Positions 36,540-45,421 are shown, counted from the stretch's first letter. The stretch: 64,000 nucleotides of DNA from Clostridia bacterium (GCA_900771085.1 CAAGMR010000016.1:51562-115561); one strand, 5' to 3'. Notes: generated from the letters alone by a model not told the origin. A program made the numbers and translations.

Positions 36540-37394
36540 TTATTTTTTAAGTAAGAACACACCAAAAGCACCCTTGCCACCGTGTGCACTGATTACTGTG
36601 CTGCATGGTGTGATGATAATGTTTTCAGCCTTATATTTTGATTTAATATGCTTTACGATACTGTCAAGCATATCTTCTTCAACAAGGCAGTTTGCGATGC
36701 AGATGTATTCTTCATCGAAGTCGCAGGCACCAAGTCTGTCATCTGCATATTCGAGATAAGCGTCAAGCACCTTGCCGCGATACTTCTTCTCAACAGACAT
36801 TGAACCGCCTGCCATGTTGATCATAGGCTTAAGCTTCAGCATGTTGGCACCGAGTGCTGCGAGTGCTGAGCAGCGTCCGCCATGGCGGAGGAAGTCGAGA
36901 TTTGTGATGAGGAATGTATTGTCCATTTTCTCGGTGTAACCAGTAATTACAGAAACAATTTCCTCGGCGCTTACGCCGGCCTGTGCCATCTCGGCGGCCT
37001 TGTAAGCGAGAAGTCCGGTTGCGGAAGAGAGGACTTTGGAGTCAATGACATAAACCTTTGTACCGTCTTCACCAACGTCTTCTGCGGCAATGACTGCATT
37101 CTGGTATGTTGAAGAAATACCTGAACTCAAAGCAATATGGATGATGGTTTCACCATTCTTTGCCGTCTCTTCGAAGAAATCAGCGTACTCGCCAACGGCA
37201 ACAGCTGATGTTGAAGGGAGAACTTTCTTCTCCATAAAAGTATCATACACAAACTGGTTTGATACTTCACCATCGAGGTATTCCTTTCCATCCAGATGAA
37301 CGTGAAGAGGGATAGTTTTGATTCCAAGCTTTCCCTGAAGTTCAGGGGAGAGGTCAGATGATACCTCGGTAGTAATGATTATTTTGTTTTCCAT
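36540..37394 (-). CDS. DegV family fatty-acid-binding protein
   Basis: This 284-residue cytosolic protein matches DegV: TTEVSSDLSPELQGKLGIKT at the N-terminus, a TSAVAVGEYADFFE segment, IHIALSSGISSTYQNAVIAA and FLRHGGRCSALAALGANML. DegV (FakB) proteins bind a fatty acid for phosphorylation by FakA; no fakA is in the window. I start at the ATG 37394 with AGGAG six bases upstream. A longer open frame runs into the exonuclease gene and is spurious. It is co-transcribed with the genes on both sides. Confidence 0.93.
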   Translation of the reverse strand: MENKIIITTEVSSDLSPELQGKLGIKTIPLHVHLDGKEYLDGEVSNQFVYDTFMEKKVLPSTSAVAVGEYADFFEETAKNGETIIHIALSSGISSTYQNAVIAAEDVGEDGTKVYVIDSKVLSSATGLLAYKAAEMAQAGVSAEEIVSVITGYTEKMDNTFLITNLDFLRHGGRCSALAALGANMLKLKPMINMAGGSMSVEKKYRGKVLDAYLEYADDRLGACDFDEEYICIANCLVEEDMLDSIVKHIKSKYKAENIIITPCSTVISAHGGKGAFGVFLLKK

Positions 37395-37405
37395 GTGTAC
37401 TCCTG

Positions 37406-38164
37406 TTAAATCTCTATCTGCAGCTCCACAGGACAATGGTCGGAGCCGTATATGTCGGTGTGGATGATAGAGTCTTTTATTTTTTCTTTTGCATCGTCTG
37501 AAACGATGAAGTAATCTATACGCCATCCTGCGTTATTTGCTCTTGCGTTGAAACGATATGACCACCATGAGTAAATACCTGCAAGGTCCGGGTACAGATA
37601 ACGGAATGAGTCGGTGAAACCGGCCTCGAGCATTTCTGAGAATTTGCCTCTTTCCTCATCGGAGAAACCGGCGTTGCCGCGGTTGCTCTTTGGGTTTTTG
37701 AGGTCTATCTCGTTGTGAGCGACATTGAGGTCGCCACAGAAGATGACCGGTTTTTTCTCATTCAGCTTACAGATATATTCTCTAAAAGCATCTTCCCAGG
37801 CTACACGGAAATCGATGCGTTTGAGACCGTCCTGAGCGTTTGGAGTATAGACTGTAATAAAGTAAAAGTCCGGAAACTCCAATGTGATGGCACGTCCTTC
37901 GGAGTCATGCTCCGGGCTGCCTATGCCATATGTTACGGAAACAGGTTCTTCCTTTGAAAAAATGGCTGTTCCCGAGTAACCCTTTTTTTCGGCATAGTTC
38001 CAGAACTGGTGATAGCCCGGTGTGTCGAGCTCTATCTGACCTTCCTGGAGTTTTGTCTCCTGAAGGCAGAAGATATCGGCGTCGAGGGCTGCGAAGCTTT
38101 CCTCAAAGCCTTTCTTCACACAGGCTCTTATGCCATTTACGTTCCACGAAACGAATTTTTTCAT
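37406..38164 (-). CDS. xth: Exodeoxyribonuclease III (AP endonuclease)
   Basis: This 252-residue EEP-family nuclease cuts DNA at abasic sites and removes 3' blocks. Motifs are FVSWNVNGIRACVKKGF, FCLQETKLQ (metal-binding Glu), TVYTPNAQDGLKR, FCGDLNVAHNEIDL and the C-terminal YGSDHCPVELQI (catalytic His). It is full length. The gene lies 14 bases downstream of the mltG-like gene and 11 upstream of degV. Exonuclease III beside envelope genes probably reflects a convenience operon. Confidence 0.95.
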   Translation of the reverse strand: MKKFVSWNVNGIRACVKKGFEESFAALDADIFCLQETKLQEGQIELDTPGYHQFWNYAEKKGYSGTAIFSKEEPVSVTYGIGSPEHDSEGRAITLEFPDFYFITVYTPNAQDGLKRIDFRVAWEDAFREYICKLNEKKPVIFCGDLNVAHNEIDLKNPKSNRGNAGFSDEERGKFSEMLEAGFTDSFRYLYPDLAGIYSWWSYRFNARANNAGWRIDYFIVSDDAKEKIKDSIIHTDIYGSDHCPVELQIEI

Positions 38165-38178
38165 AAATTGCTCCCAGA

Positions 38179-39018
38179 TTACTTACCATAGGTAAGCTTG
38201 TTGTATTCGGACTGATGCGCGGAATATGTGTGGTTGTAGTGGAATCCGCCATCAGGATCTGTGAAGAAGTAAAGATAATCTGTGCTTGCCGGATGAAGAA
38301 CAGCTGAAATACATTCATAACCCGGGTTGCAGATAGCGCCGCTTGGAAGTCCTCTGGTTTTCAGGGAGTATCCGTCGTTGGTGCAGTAGCTGCCAAACAG
38401 CATGTTGTAATCAAGACCGTTTTCTTCAATGTAGGTCTTGCATGTTCTTTCAATGTAATGTCTTGTAACATCGCTTCCAATGTATGGGAAATCAGATGAG
38501 TTTAATCTGTTCCAGAATACGGATGCTACCTTTGGGGCCTCGGCGGTGATGCTGGCCTCGGCCTGAACAACAGATGCGAAGGTGATGACTTCATCGAGAG
38601 TCATGCCAAGCTGGTTTGTGCGAGCGAGGTCGTCATCTGTTATTTTTGCGTTTGTCTGCTTTAAGAATCTGCTTATTACGGAAGGCACATTTTCGCCGTA
38701 GTAGAATTCGTATGTGTCAGGGAAGAGATATCCTTCCAGAACAAATACTTTGTCGGCCTTTGAAACGCCGGTGAAAAGTCTGTCATAACCTTCCGGAATG
38801 GTTTTGCATGCTTCTATGAATTCGTCTGCACTGCAGACGTCGTTATCTTCAAGTTTTTTGGCAATGTCCAATACGGTGGATCCTTCTCTGAAGGTGATTC
38901 TTACCGTGTTGTCAACGGGAGCCGGTTCAGGCTGCTTTCTGTGGCATCCTGTAAGTGAAAGGCAAATCATAATTGCTGCCATAACCGCAGCTATAATTCT
39001 CTTTTTTATGATGACCAC
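38179..39018 (-). CDS. mltG: MltG-like (YceG) endolytic transglycosylase, lipoprotein form
   Basis: This protein of about 279 residues has a lipoprotein signal (lipobox L-T-G-C) in place of the usual cytoplasmic segment. The YceG domain has GYLFPDTYEFYYGE, KVASVFWNRLNSSDFPYIGS, GLPSGAICNPG and AVLHPASTDYLYFF. It should cleave nascent glycan strands and set their length. In the usual E-K-E-T region it reads VVQAEAS, keeping only the second Glu. The start is unclear: AAAGGAG overlaps the GTG at 39018, and no ATG, GTG or TTG lies at normal spacing. Confidence 0.85.
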   Translation of the reverse strand: MVIIKKRIIAAVMAAIMICLSLTGCHRKQPEPAPVDNTVRITFREGSTVLDIAKKLEDNDVCSADEFIEACKTIPEGYDRLFTGVSKADKVFVLEGYLFPDTYEFYYGENVPSVISRFLKQTNAKITDDDLARTNQLGMTLDEVITFASVVQAEASITAEAPKVASVFWNRLNSSDFPYIGSDVTRHYIERTCKTYIEENGLDYNMLFGSYCTNDGYSLKTRGLPSGAICNPGYECISAVLHPASTDYLYFFTDPDGGFHYNHTYSAHQSEYNKLTYGK

Positions 39019-39050
39019 TCCTTTGCAATTTAATAAAAAACATTGCTTAT

Positions 39051-39079
39051 ATTTTACAATAAAAAAATGCGCTCGCCAA
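39051..39079 (-). promoter_or_regulatory. Predicted mltG-operon promoter nested in an upstream terminator
   Basis: On the minus strand, TTGGCG (39074-39079) lies inside the terminator hairpin of the DUF362 gene. A 17-base spacer and TAAAAT (39051-39056) follow. Confidence 0.4.
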
Positions 39080-39090
39080 TGGCGAGCGCA
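39061..39090 (-). terminator. Terminator of the DUF362 gene
   Basis: TGCGCTCGCC (39068-39077), loop AAT and GGCGAGCGCA (39081-39090) form a perfect ten-base-pair stem. The seven A at 39061-39067 give the U run on the minus strand. Confidence 0.87.
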
Positions 39091-39117
39091 CTAATAATTT
39101 TATTAAGAAACAGTTAA

Positions 39118-40824
39118 TTATTTCTTGTAGTACTTAAGAGCACCAGGCATACCTGTAAGGGAACCAGCGAAGTCAAGCATATCAACGATGCTTGAAATCT
39201 TCTGCTTAGTTGTAAGAGCAGGAATTGGCCACTCGATGTAGTTCTTCTGAGCGTCTTCAGCTGAAAGTGCAGGAAGCTCGAAGATCTTGTCTTCGTGATG
39301 CTTTGGAACGTCAACAGCCTTGCCCTGAAGGATCCACTTGCCTCTCCATACCATTGTACCAATAAGGTTTGGAACTGCGACTGGAATAAGAGCAGTGTTG
39401 TTCCATGGTCTAAGCTGAGGGTTAACTACGCCGAGAGCGTTGCATGTAGCGTTAAGACACTCTGCAGGGTTGCAGCAGCCCTTGATTGGGTAGTCAGCGA
39501 TTGCGAGCATGTCATCGCCGCAGCACTTACCCATAACCATGATCTTCTTGCCACCGTTAACGATGTCGTTCTTTGTATATGGCTTACCGTCCTTATCGAA
39601 CCAGTACTTTGTGCCGTTGATTTCAATACCAGGGCCTTCAACTACGAAGAGGTCTGGGTTGTTTGGCTTACCAGGGCCATAGAAAGCACCTGCAAAGCCC
39701 ATGCCGATAGATGAAAGACATCCGCCTACGCAAGCCTGCTCAATAGCGAAAGCCTGATCAGGAGTTACGTTGTTAGGATCAGTGATCTTTGGAGCACCTG
39801 GAAGGATGTGACCTGCAAGGCCTACGATACCAGGTAACTTCTCAACGATTTCACCGCGCATAACTGAAGGACAAGCAGGACGGAAAGGAGTAACGCGAAC
39901 GTTACCAACGATTTCAACATCCTTGTCGCCGAAGCCACGCTTGTCAGCTTCCTGGATGAGCTTGTTTTCGTTAGGATCGAAGCCCATCATGTATGTTGTG
40001 ATACGGTCAGCTTCTACAGACTGGTTAGAAGCTACGATCATGTGTACGTCTACAGGATCAACAGGAGCAGGAGTATTACCTTCACCACCGATGATACCGT
40101 CGATAACGGTAAGGTTTGGCTTGAAGAGGTAAAGCATATCAGCAAGCTTCTTGTTGATGTCATGAGTGTGGTTACGCTCACGAAGGAAGTAAGGAATTGT
40201 ACCCATTGCGTTCTTGAAACCAAGAGTAACGCCTGTGTAGATGTTTGTCTTCATCTTAGGTACAGAAATGTAGAAAGCCTTGCCCTTAACGATGTCATCG
40301 AATGTATCAGGGATGAGGATTTCCTTCATTACTTCTGCCTTTGGAAGCATGTAACGAGCTACAGGGCGTCTTTCAAGAGGAACGAGCTCTGTGCCGTACT
40401 GCTTAGCAATCCAGTCATAATGAGTGATCTTGAATGAACCTGCTGCCGGGAATGGCTTACCTGAAGATTCAGCGATGATGATGTTAGGGTTGTAGTTCTT
40501 AACCCAGTTTACAACTGCTTCGAATACACGTGGGTCAGTTGTTTCTGGGAAATCTTCGCCGCCGTCTTTATCAAAGTAACCTGACTTATGATAAACGTTT
40601 ACAAGGTTTGGCTTGATGATAACTTTCTCATACTTAGCCATATCCTCTGCAATACCGGTTCTCTCGTTAAGATCGTCGAGAGCAGCGAACACTGTTTCGC
40701 GGATAGCCTTTACGTCTTCTCTGTTGAAGTAGTCGTAAGTACCATAGTTGTCTGGAAGAGCAACGTAGTCATGGGTATAGTCCATAACAGGTGCATCTTT
40801 CAGGATAACATAACTCTTAGCCAT
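39118..40824 (-). CDS. DUF362 family protein with a Cys-rich C-terminal half
   Basis: This 568-residue cytosolic protein starts at ATG 40824 (GGGAGG eight bases upstream). The N-terminal half matches DUF362: KVIIKPNLVNVYHKSGY, NIIIAESSGKP, FYISVPKMKTNIYTGVTLGF and LTVIDGIIGGEGNTPAP. The C-terminal half has clustered Cys (ACVGGCLSS, MGKCCGDDM, KGCCNPAECLNATC) that could hold a metal or Fe-S cluster, but there is no standard CxxCxxC ferredoxin motif. The family's function is not established. It is a single-gene unit with its own terminator. Confidence 0.82.
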   Translation of the reverse strand: MAKSYVILKDAPVMDYTHDYVALPDNYGTYDYFNREDVKAIRETVFAALDDLNERTGIAEDMAKYEKVIIKPNLVNVYHKSGYFDKDGGEDFPETTDPRVFEAVVNWVKNYNPNIIIAESSGKPFPAAGSFKITHYDWIAKQYGTELVPLERRPVARYMLPKAEVMKEILIPDTFDDIVKGKAFYISVPKMKTNIYTGVTLGFKNAMGTIPYFLRERNHTHDINKKLADMLYLFKPNLTVIDGIIGGEGNTPAPVDPVDVHMIVASNQSVEADRITTYMMGFDPNENKLIQEADKRGFGDKDVEIVGNVRVTPFRPACPSVMRGEIVEKLPGIVGLAGHILPGAPKITDPNNVTPDQAFAIEQACVGGCLSSIGMGFAGAFYGPGKPNNPDLFVVEGPGIEINGTKYWFDKDGKPYTKNDIVNGGKKIMVMGKCCGDDMLAIADYPIKGCCNPAECLNATCNALGVVNPQLRPWNNTALIPVAVPNLIGTMVWRGKWILQGKAVDVPKHHEDKIFELPALSAEDAQKNYIEWPIPALTTKQKISSIVDMLDFAGSLTGMPGALKYYKK

Positions 40825-40925
40825 GTTAATTGCCTCCCAAAATATAAATAAATTTAATAACGTCCGATATTTATTATCAGAATGCCACACTTAATACTAT
40901 CATAATTATTGCTATGATAAAAGAA

Positions 40926-40975
40926 AAAAAGCAAATTTTAACGAACTTGTTCGTTAAAAATTTGCTTTTTTGTTT
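40926..40975. terminator. Large bidirectional terminator after argS
   Basis: AAAAAAGCAAATTTTAACGA plus AC (about 40927-40949) pairs with GTTCGTTAAAAATTTGCTTTTTT (about 40952-40974), giving a stem of about 22 base pairs with one bulge and U tracts on both strands. Confidence 0.85.
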
Positions 40976-41006
40976 TGTAAAATTTACACAAATGTCCCAC
41001 ACTTTT

Positions 41007-42752
41007 TTACATATGGTCAGGAACTGAAATCTTCATCATTGTGAGTACATTTGCAATTGCTGTTTTAACGCACATGCAAAGATAAAGTCTTGCACGGGAA
41101 AGCGCCTCGTCTTCAACATTTACGCGGCAAGCGTTGTAGAACTTATGGAACTTTGTTGCAAGTTCAGTAACGTAACGTGTGATTCTTGCAGGGTCATAAG
41201 CTTTTGCAGCGTTAACGATTTCAAATGGAAGATCGGAGAGGTAACGGATAAGTTCGCGTTCTTCCGGAGCGGTAAGAAGCATGAGGTCATCAATAGATGC
41301 CTTTTCTGCTGACTTTCCTTCCTCTTCGAGTTTTTTGAGAATACTGCAGATGCGGGCATGCGCATACTGACAGTAGTAAACAGGGTTCTGAGAAGTCTGC
41401 TGAAGTGCAAGCTCAAGGTCAAATTCCATCTCTGATCCTGCTTCACGAGTGTTGAACATGAAACGGGAAGCGTCGATAGGGATTTCATCAAGAAGGTCCA
41501 CAAGAGTGATTGCGTTACCTGTTCTCTTTGAAATCTTTACAGGCTCGCCGTCACGAGTAAGCTTAACGAGCTGCATGAGAACAACATCAAGTTTGTCGCC
41601 ACCAATGCCGAGAGCTTCAAGAGCACCCTTCATTCTGGCAACGTGGCCGTGGTGGTCTGCACCCCATACGTCAATAGCCTTTGTGAAACCGCGCTTTGCG
41701 ATTTTGTTTCTGTGATAGGCGATATCAGCGGCAAAGTATGTCGGGTTGCCGTTAGTACGGATAAGAACATCATCCTTGAGTTCAAGTTTATCGATGTCTT
41801 CCTGAGACTTGCCCTGATCCTTGAGCATGGCTGTCTGGATGTCGATGTTTTTGTACCAGAGAGCGCCTTCTTTTTCATAAGTAAGGCCCTTTGCTGTGAG
41901 CTCGTCGATAGTTTCTTTTACCTGTCCATCGTTGTGGAGAGTGCTTTCAAAGAACCAGGTATCGTAGTCGATGCGATACTTTTTCATTGCTGCCTGCATG
42001 CCTGCAATGTTCTTTGGAAGAGCGTAGTCGATAAGTGCCTTTCTGCGAACGTCTTCAGGCTCTGAAAGGAGAGCATCGCCGTTTGCATCTGCATATTCCT
42101 TCGCAAGATCGATGATGTCTTTGCCATGATATGAATCCTCAGGGAGAGGAACGGCCTCTTCGCCCTTGAAGAGCTGCTGATATCTTACGTCGAGAGAAAG
42201 TCCGAATTTTTCTATCTGGTTACCGGCATCGTTTACATAGAACTCGCGTTCAACGTTGTAGCCCGCCCAGTCAAGTGTTGCTGCGAGGCAGTCGCCGAGC
42301 GCACCGCCACGGGCATTACCCATGTGAATAGGTCCGGTAGGGTTTGCAGATACAAATTCTACAAGCACCTTTTCACCTTTGCCGAAATCTGAACGGCCGT
42401 AGGAATCGCCCTGTTCTGCTATGTCGGCAAGGATGTCGGCGTAGTATCTGTCATTGAGATAAAAATTCATGAATCCCGGGCCGGCAACTTCTGCCTTATC
42501 AAAATATGTGCCTGAAAGGTCCATGTTTTCTGCTATAAGAGCTGCGGCCTTTGCCGGAGCCATTTTGAAAACTCTTGCATTGACCATGGCTGCATTGATG
42601 GAAAAATCGCCATTCTTTCTGTCTGCAGGAACTTCAATATTAAAGCTTTTAAGCTCGCCTTCCGGAAGAGCACCGTCTTTTGTGAGAGCGGCTATTGAAT
42701 CGTTTACTGCTTTTGACAGCTGATCTTTTGCAATAGTTACTATTCTGGACAT
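41007..42752 (-). CDS. argS: Arginyl-tRNA synthetase
   Basis: This 581-residue class I synthetase charges tRNA-Arg. The HIGH motif is ANPTGPIHMGNARGGALGD, and the KMSKS-like loop is EPVKISKRTGN. The C-terminal DALR anticodon-binding domain includes HARICSILKKLEEEG. The start is ATG 42752 (MSRIVTIAKDQLSKAV), with AAGGAG ten bases upstream. It follows the DUF1934 gene by one base, mirroring the ywiB-argS arrangement of B. subtilis. A tRNA-Arg gene lies elsewhere in the window (59.8 kb), unlinked. Confidence 0.96.
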   Translation of the reverse strand: MSRIVTIAKDQLSKAVNDSIAALTKDGALPEGELKSFNIEVPADRKNGDFSINAAMVNARVFKMAPAKAAALIAENMDLSGTYFDKAEVAGPGFMNFYLNDRYYADILADIAEQGDSYGRSDFGKGEKVLVEFVSANPTGPIHMGNARGGALGDCLAATLDWAGYNVEREFYVNDAGNQIEKFGLSLDVRYQQLFKGEEAVPLPEDSYHGKDIIDLAKEYADANGDALLSEPEDVRRKALIDYALPKNIAGMQAAMKKYRIDYDTWFFESTLHNDGQVKETIDELTAKGLTYEKEGALWYKNIDIQTAMLKDQGKSQEDIDKLELKDDVLIRTNGNPTYFAADIAYHRNKIAKRGFTKAIDVWGADHHGHVARMKGALEALGIGGDKLDVVLMQLVKLTRDGEPVKISKRTGNAITLVDLLDEIPIDASRFMFNTREAGSEMEFDLELALQQTSQNPVYYCQYAHARICSILKKLEEEGKSAEKASIDDLMLLTAPEERELIRYLSDLPFEIVNAAKAYDPARITRYVTELATKFHKFYNACRVNVEDEALSRARLYLCMCVKTAIANVLTMMKISVPDHM

Positions 42753-42753
42753 G

Positions 42754-43191
42754 TTAAAAAATCTCCTTAACTGTGATGTGAAGGGTATTTGTGGAAACGT
42801 AATTTCCGTCAATATCGATATCGTATTTGAACTCGAGGGTTCCCCCGAACGCACTCATTCTCGAGTCCATCTCCTTGCCGTAAACTCCCATCATCATGAG
42901 ACCATACGGTGTGTCATACTGACAGGTGTGACGTCGCTCGAGCTCAACGCTTAACTCCAGTTGAGGTGCGTTGTTGACCGGGTTAAGTCTTGATATGGTT
43001 ACCTGAGTGTTGCCTGAAACAGAAACTTCGGTAACCATTCCCTGATAATCGCCGCTTTCTTCTGCGTATCTGATGACATAGCGCTCATGGCTGTCATAAT
43101 CCATCTCACCATAAAGTATGGTGGTTGAGTCTGCCTTGTCATCTTCATACTCGTGGCGGTCAGTCAGTATTATCTGGTACTTTCTTGCCAC
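42754..43191 (-). CDS. DUF1934 (YwiB-like) lipocalin-like protein
   Basis: This 145-residue beta-rich protein has the DUF1934 pattern (TTILYGEMDYDSHERYVIRY, RLNPVNNAPQLELSVELERR, CQYDTPYGLMMMGVYGKEM), predicted to form a small lipocalin-like barrel. The family's function is unknown. The gene order DUF1934-argS is conserved in Firmicutes. It starts six bases after the ddl stop. Confidence 0.88.
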   Translation of the reverse strand: MARKYQIILTDRHEYEDDKADSTTILYGEMDYDSHERYVIRYAEESGDYQGMVTEVSVSGNTQVTISRLNPVNNAPQLELSVELERRHTCQYDTPYGLMMMGVYGKEMDSRMSAFGGTLEFKYDIDIDGNYVSTNTLHITVKEIF

Positions 43192-43197
43192 TCTGTG

Positions 43198-44256
43198 TTA
43201 CCCCCATTTCTCTTCTGCAAGAGAAAGAAGTCTGTCGCAAAGTTCGGAATATGGAATGCCGGCAGCTTCCATCATCTGTGGGTACATGCTGATTGATGTG
43301 AAGCCCGGAATGGTGTTGATTTCGTTGAAGAGGATTCTGCCGTCTGCCTTTGTAAGGAAGAAGTCTACGCGAGAGAATCCCGAGCAGTCGAGAGCCTTGT
43401 AAACCTTTTTCGCATTTTCTGCTATGGCATCTCTTGTACTCTCATCGCAAAGGGCAGGGATGCTGATTACAGAAGCGGCGTTTTCGTACTTTGCCTGATA
43501 ATCATAGAATTCATTTGCAGGAGTAATCTGACCAACGACACCGGTCTTTAGGTCATCGTTGCCGAGAACGGCACATTCTATTTCGTAGCCATCGATGAAT
43601 TCTTCAAAAAGAATTCTGGTGTCATGCTGTAAAGCGAGTTCCAGTGCAGCTTCAAGTTCTGCTCTGTCATGTGCTTTTGAGATGCCTACAGAGGAACCTG
43701 CATTGGCAGGCTTAACGAAAATCGGATAGCCGAGAGTGGCTGCGATATCGTCGAGTGTCTTTTCACCGGTCTTTACCTGATGAGCGGTAATGTAATCCCA
43801 TTTTGCCTGAGGGATGCCTGCCTGATCGGCAACTATGTTGGTGAGAATCTTGTCCATTGTTATTGCGGATGAAAGAGCATCGCATCCGACAAACGGTATG
43901 CCGGAAAGCTGGAAGAGTCCCTGCATGGTGCCGTCTTCACCGTTCTTGCCATGAAGAACAGGGAAAGCAACATCGATGCGGATGTTCTCATAGCTGTTTT
44001 CGCGGAAAACTGTGATGCCATGAACTGAATGGTCAGGTGAGATTGCTGCTTTGGTGATTTCACCATCAACCCATTTGTCGTCCGGAAGAAGGGCAGGGTC
44101 GCCCTCGTAAAGGTACCATTCACCGCTTTTTGTGATACCCATCATATAGATGTTGTATTTGTCAGTCGGGATATGAGCGATAACGGAAGAAGCGGATACG
44201 ACGGAGACGTCGTGTTCGCTTGAAACACCGCCAAAAATAACAAGAACATTTTTCAC
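43198..44256 (-). CDS. ddl: D-alanine--D-alanine ligase
   Basis: This 352-residue ATP-grasp enzyme joins two D-Ala for peptidoglycan precursors. Motifs are FGGVSSEHDVSVVSA, FPVLHGKNGEDGTMQGLFQL, FVKPANAGSSVGISKAHDRA and ILFNEINTIPGFTSISMYPQ. The last carries the Mg-binding E-x-N. A Tyr-type specificity loop (DYQAKY) is visible, which suggests D-Ala-D-Ala rather than D-lactate. The start is GTG 44256 with GGAGTGA upstream. It leads the ddl-DUF1934-argS operon. Confidence 0.95.
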   Translation of the reverse strand: MKNVLVIFGGVSSEHDVSVVSASSVIAHIPTDKYNIYMMGITKSGEWYLYEGDPALLPDDKWVDGEITKAAISPDHSVHGITVFRENSYENIRIDVAFPVLHGKNGEDGTMQGLFQLSGIPFVGCDALSSAITMDKILTNIVADQAGIPQAKWDYITAHQVKTGEKTLDDIAATLGYPIFVKPANAGSSVGISKAHDRAELEAALELALQHDTRILFEEFIDGYEIECAVLGNDDLKTGVVGQITPANEFYDYQAKYENAASVISIPALCDESTRDAIAENAKKVYKALDCSGFSRVDFFLTKADGRILFNEINTIPGFTSISMYPQMMEAAGIPYSELCDRLLSLAEEKWG

Positions 44257-44293
44257 ACCGGATCACTCCATTAATAAGTTTTATATGGCATAG

Positions 44294-44322
44294 ATTTTAG
44301 CATAGCTACGCACTGTTCGCAA
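44294..44322 (-). promoter_or_regulatory. Predicted promoter of ddl
   Basis: On the minus strand, TTGCGA (44317-44322), a 17-base spacer and TAAAAT (44294-44299) lie about 40 bases before the GTG of ddl. Confidence 0.55.
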
Positions 44323-44335
44323 TTGAAAAATAATA

Positions 44336-44364
44336 ATGACAAAGGTGACCTGCTATGATAAAAT
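44336..44364 (+). promoter_or_regulatory. Predicted promoter of the 44.4 kb gene
   Basis: ATGACA (44336-44341), a 17-base spacer and TAAAAT (44359-44364) diverge from the ddl promoter and lie 55 bases before the ATG at 44420. Confidence 0.5.
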
Positions 44365-44419
44365 AATACGACTGAACAGATTTCAGATTTTAACAATTTT
44401 TCTTGAACGGGAGATTCGC

Positions 44420-45376
44420 ATGTTAGAGAAAAAAGAGGCAATTCTTGGCCTTGTAAAAGCAATTGAAGGCACCATGGATGCAGCAGGACTTTCTGTTGTA
44501 AAGGAAGATGGTGAAATAGTATCAGCATCCGGCGACAACCTTGTTGTTTCATATGAGGGTGACAATGGCGATGTCAAATTCGTATTCTCCGGAATCACAG
44601 TAGAAACATCAGCTAAAAAGGATGACCACAATTTCGAGAGTATCGGCACGAATCTTTTCGAACCTGAAAGTGAAACATGGAATGCTAAAGACACAAAGTC
44701 TGCAGCTAATGAAATAATGGAAACAATCGGAGCATTCTTTAACACACCGGTTGTATATGACGCTGAGGGTGCAAAGAACAACGGTAAGGTTTCATCCAAG
44801 AAAGCTGTACAGGAGGCACAGCCTCAGCAGCCAAAGAAGAAAAAAGCAAAGAAGCCGGAAGACAGATTCGAAGCAATCAACCTTGCATACAGAATGGAAA
44901 ACATCTTCCCTGAACTTAAGGGACTTGCAGATGAAAACTATGACAAGTACGGTGAATTCCTTCCTGAAGAATACTTCGAGCAGTACGCAACCGAAAAGAT
45001 TATCGACTGCATTCGCAGAAACGATAAGCCACAGCTTAAGAAGATTTTCAAGACATTCAATACTTTCTATGATGAAGGTTCAAAAGACATCCAGAGCCTT
45101 ATCACTGTATCAATCCTTGGTATGAACATGGCAAAGGATGAAGTCATTGAAAAGAACGTTGAAGGCTGGCTTGACGAAAACGTTGCAGGAACACTTGCCA
45201 ACATCGTTACTTACCTTAAGAAGGGTTCAACAAAGAGCAAGATCAACAAGTTCCTCAACCCTACACCATACAAGGAAACCCGCAAGGACAGACGTCAGAA
45301 GCAGATTTCCGCAAACGTTGACCTCGGCGCAGTAATGGCAAACAACCAGCGCGAGCAGGACAAGTTCAACAAGTAA
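44420..45376 (+). CDS. Hypothetical two-domain cytosolic protein
   Basis: This 318-residue protein starts at ATG 44420 (CGGGAGA seven bases upstream). Residues 1-125 are a beta-rich domain (ASGDNLVVSYEGDN, VKFVFSGITVETSAKKDD). A Gln/Lys-rich linker (AQPQQPKKKKAKK) follows, then a helical domain (YRMENIFPELKGLADENYDK, KIIDCIRRNDKPQLKKIFKT, SLITVSILGMNMAKDE). The helical part resembles the DUF7674-type pattern, but I am not certain. The basic tail has KETRKDRRQKQ. It has no signal peptide or membrane segment and is a single-gene unit with its own promoter and terminator. Confidence 0.78.
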   Translation: MLEKKEAILGLVKAIEGTMDAAGLSVVKEDGEIVSASGDNLVVSYEGDNGDVKFVFSGITVETSAKKDDHNFESIGTNLFEPESETWNAKDTKSAANEIMETIGAFFNTPVVYDAEGAKNNGKVSSKKAVQEAQPQQPKKKKAKKPEDRFEAINLAYRMENIFPELKGLADENYDKYGEFLPEEYFEQYATEKIIDCIRRNDKPQLKKIFKTFNTFYDEGSKDIQSLITVSILGMNMAKDEVIEKNVEGWLDENVAGTLANIVTYLKKGSTKSKINKFLNPTPYKETRKDRRQKQISANVDLGAVMANNQREQDKFNK

Positions 45377-45387
45377 TTATAAAATTA

Positions 45388-45421
45388 AAAGACCGCATTC
45401 TTTCGAATGCGGTCTTTTTTA
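45388..45421. terminator. Bidirectional terminator
   Basis: GACCGCATTC (45391-45400), loop TTTC and GAATGCGGTC (45405-45414) are followed by six T. A-rich sequence on the left serves the converging lysC transcript. Confidence 0.87.

Noticed and set aside
37395..37526. Longer N-terminus for the DegV protein
   Set aside because: It would overlap the exonuclease III gene, is Arg/His-rich without motifs, and the internal ATG has a good AGGAG site.
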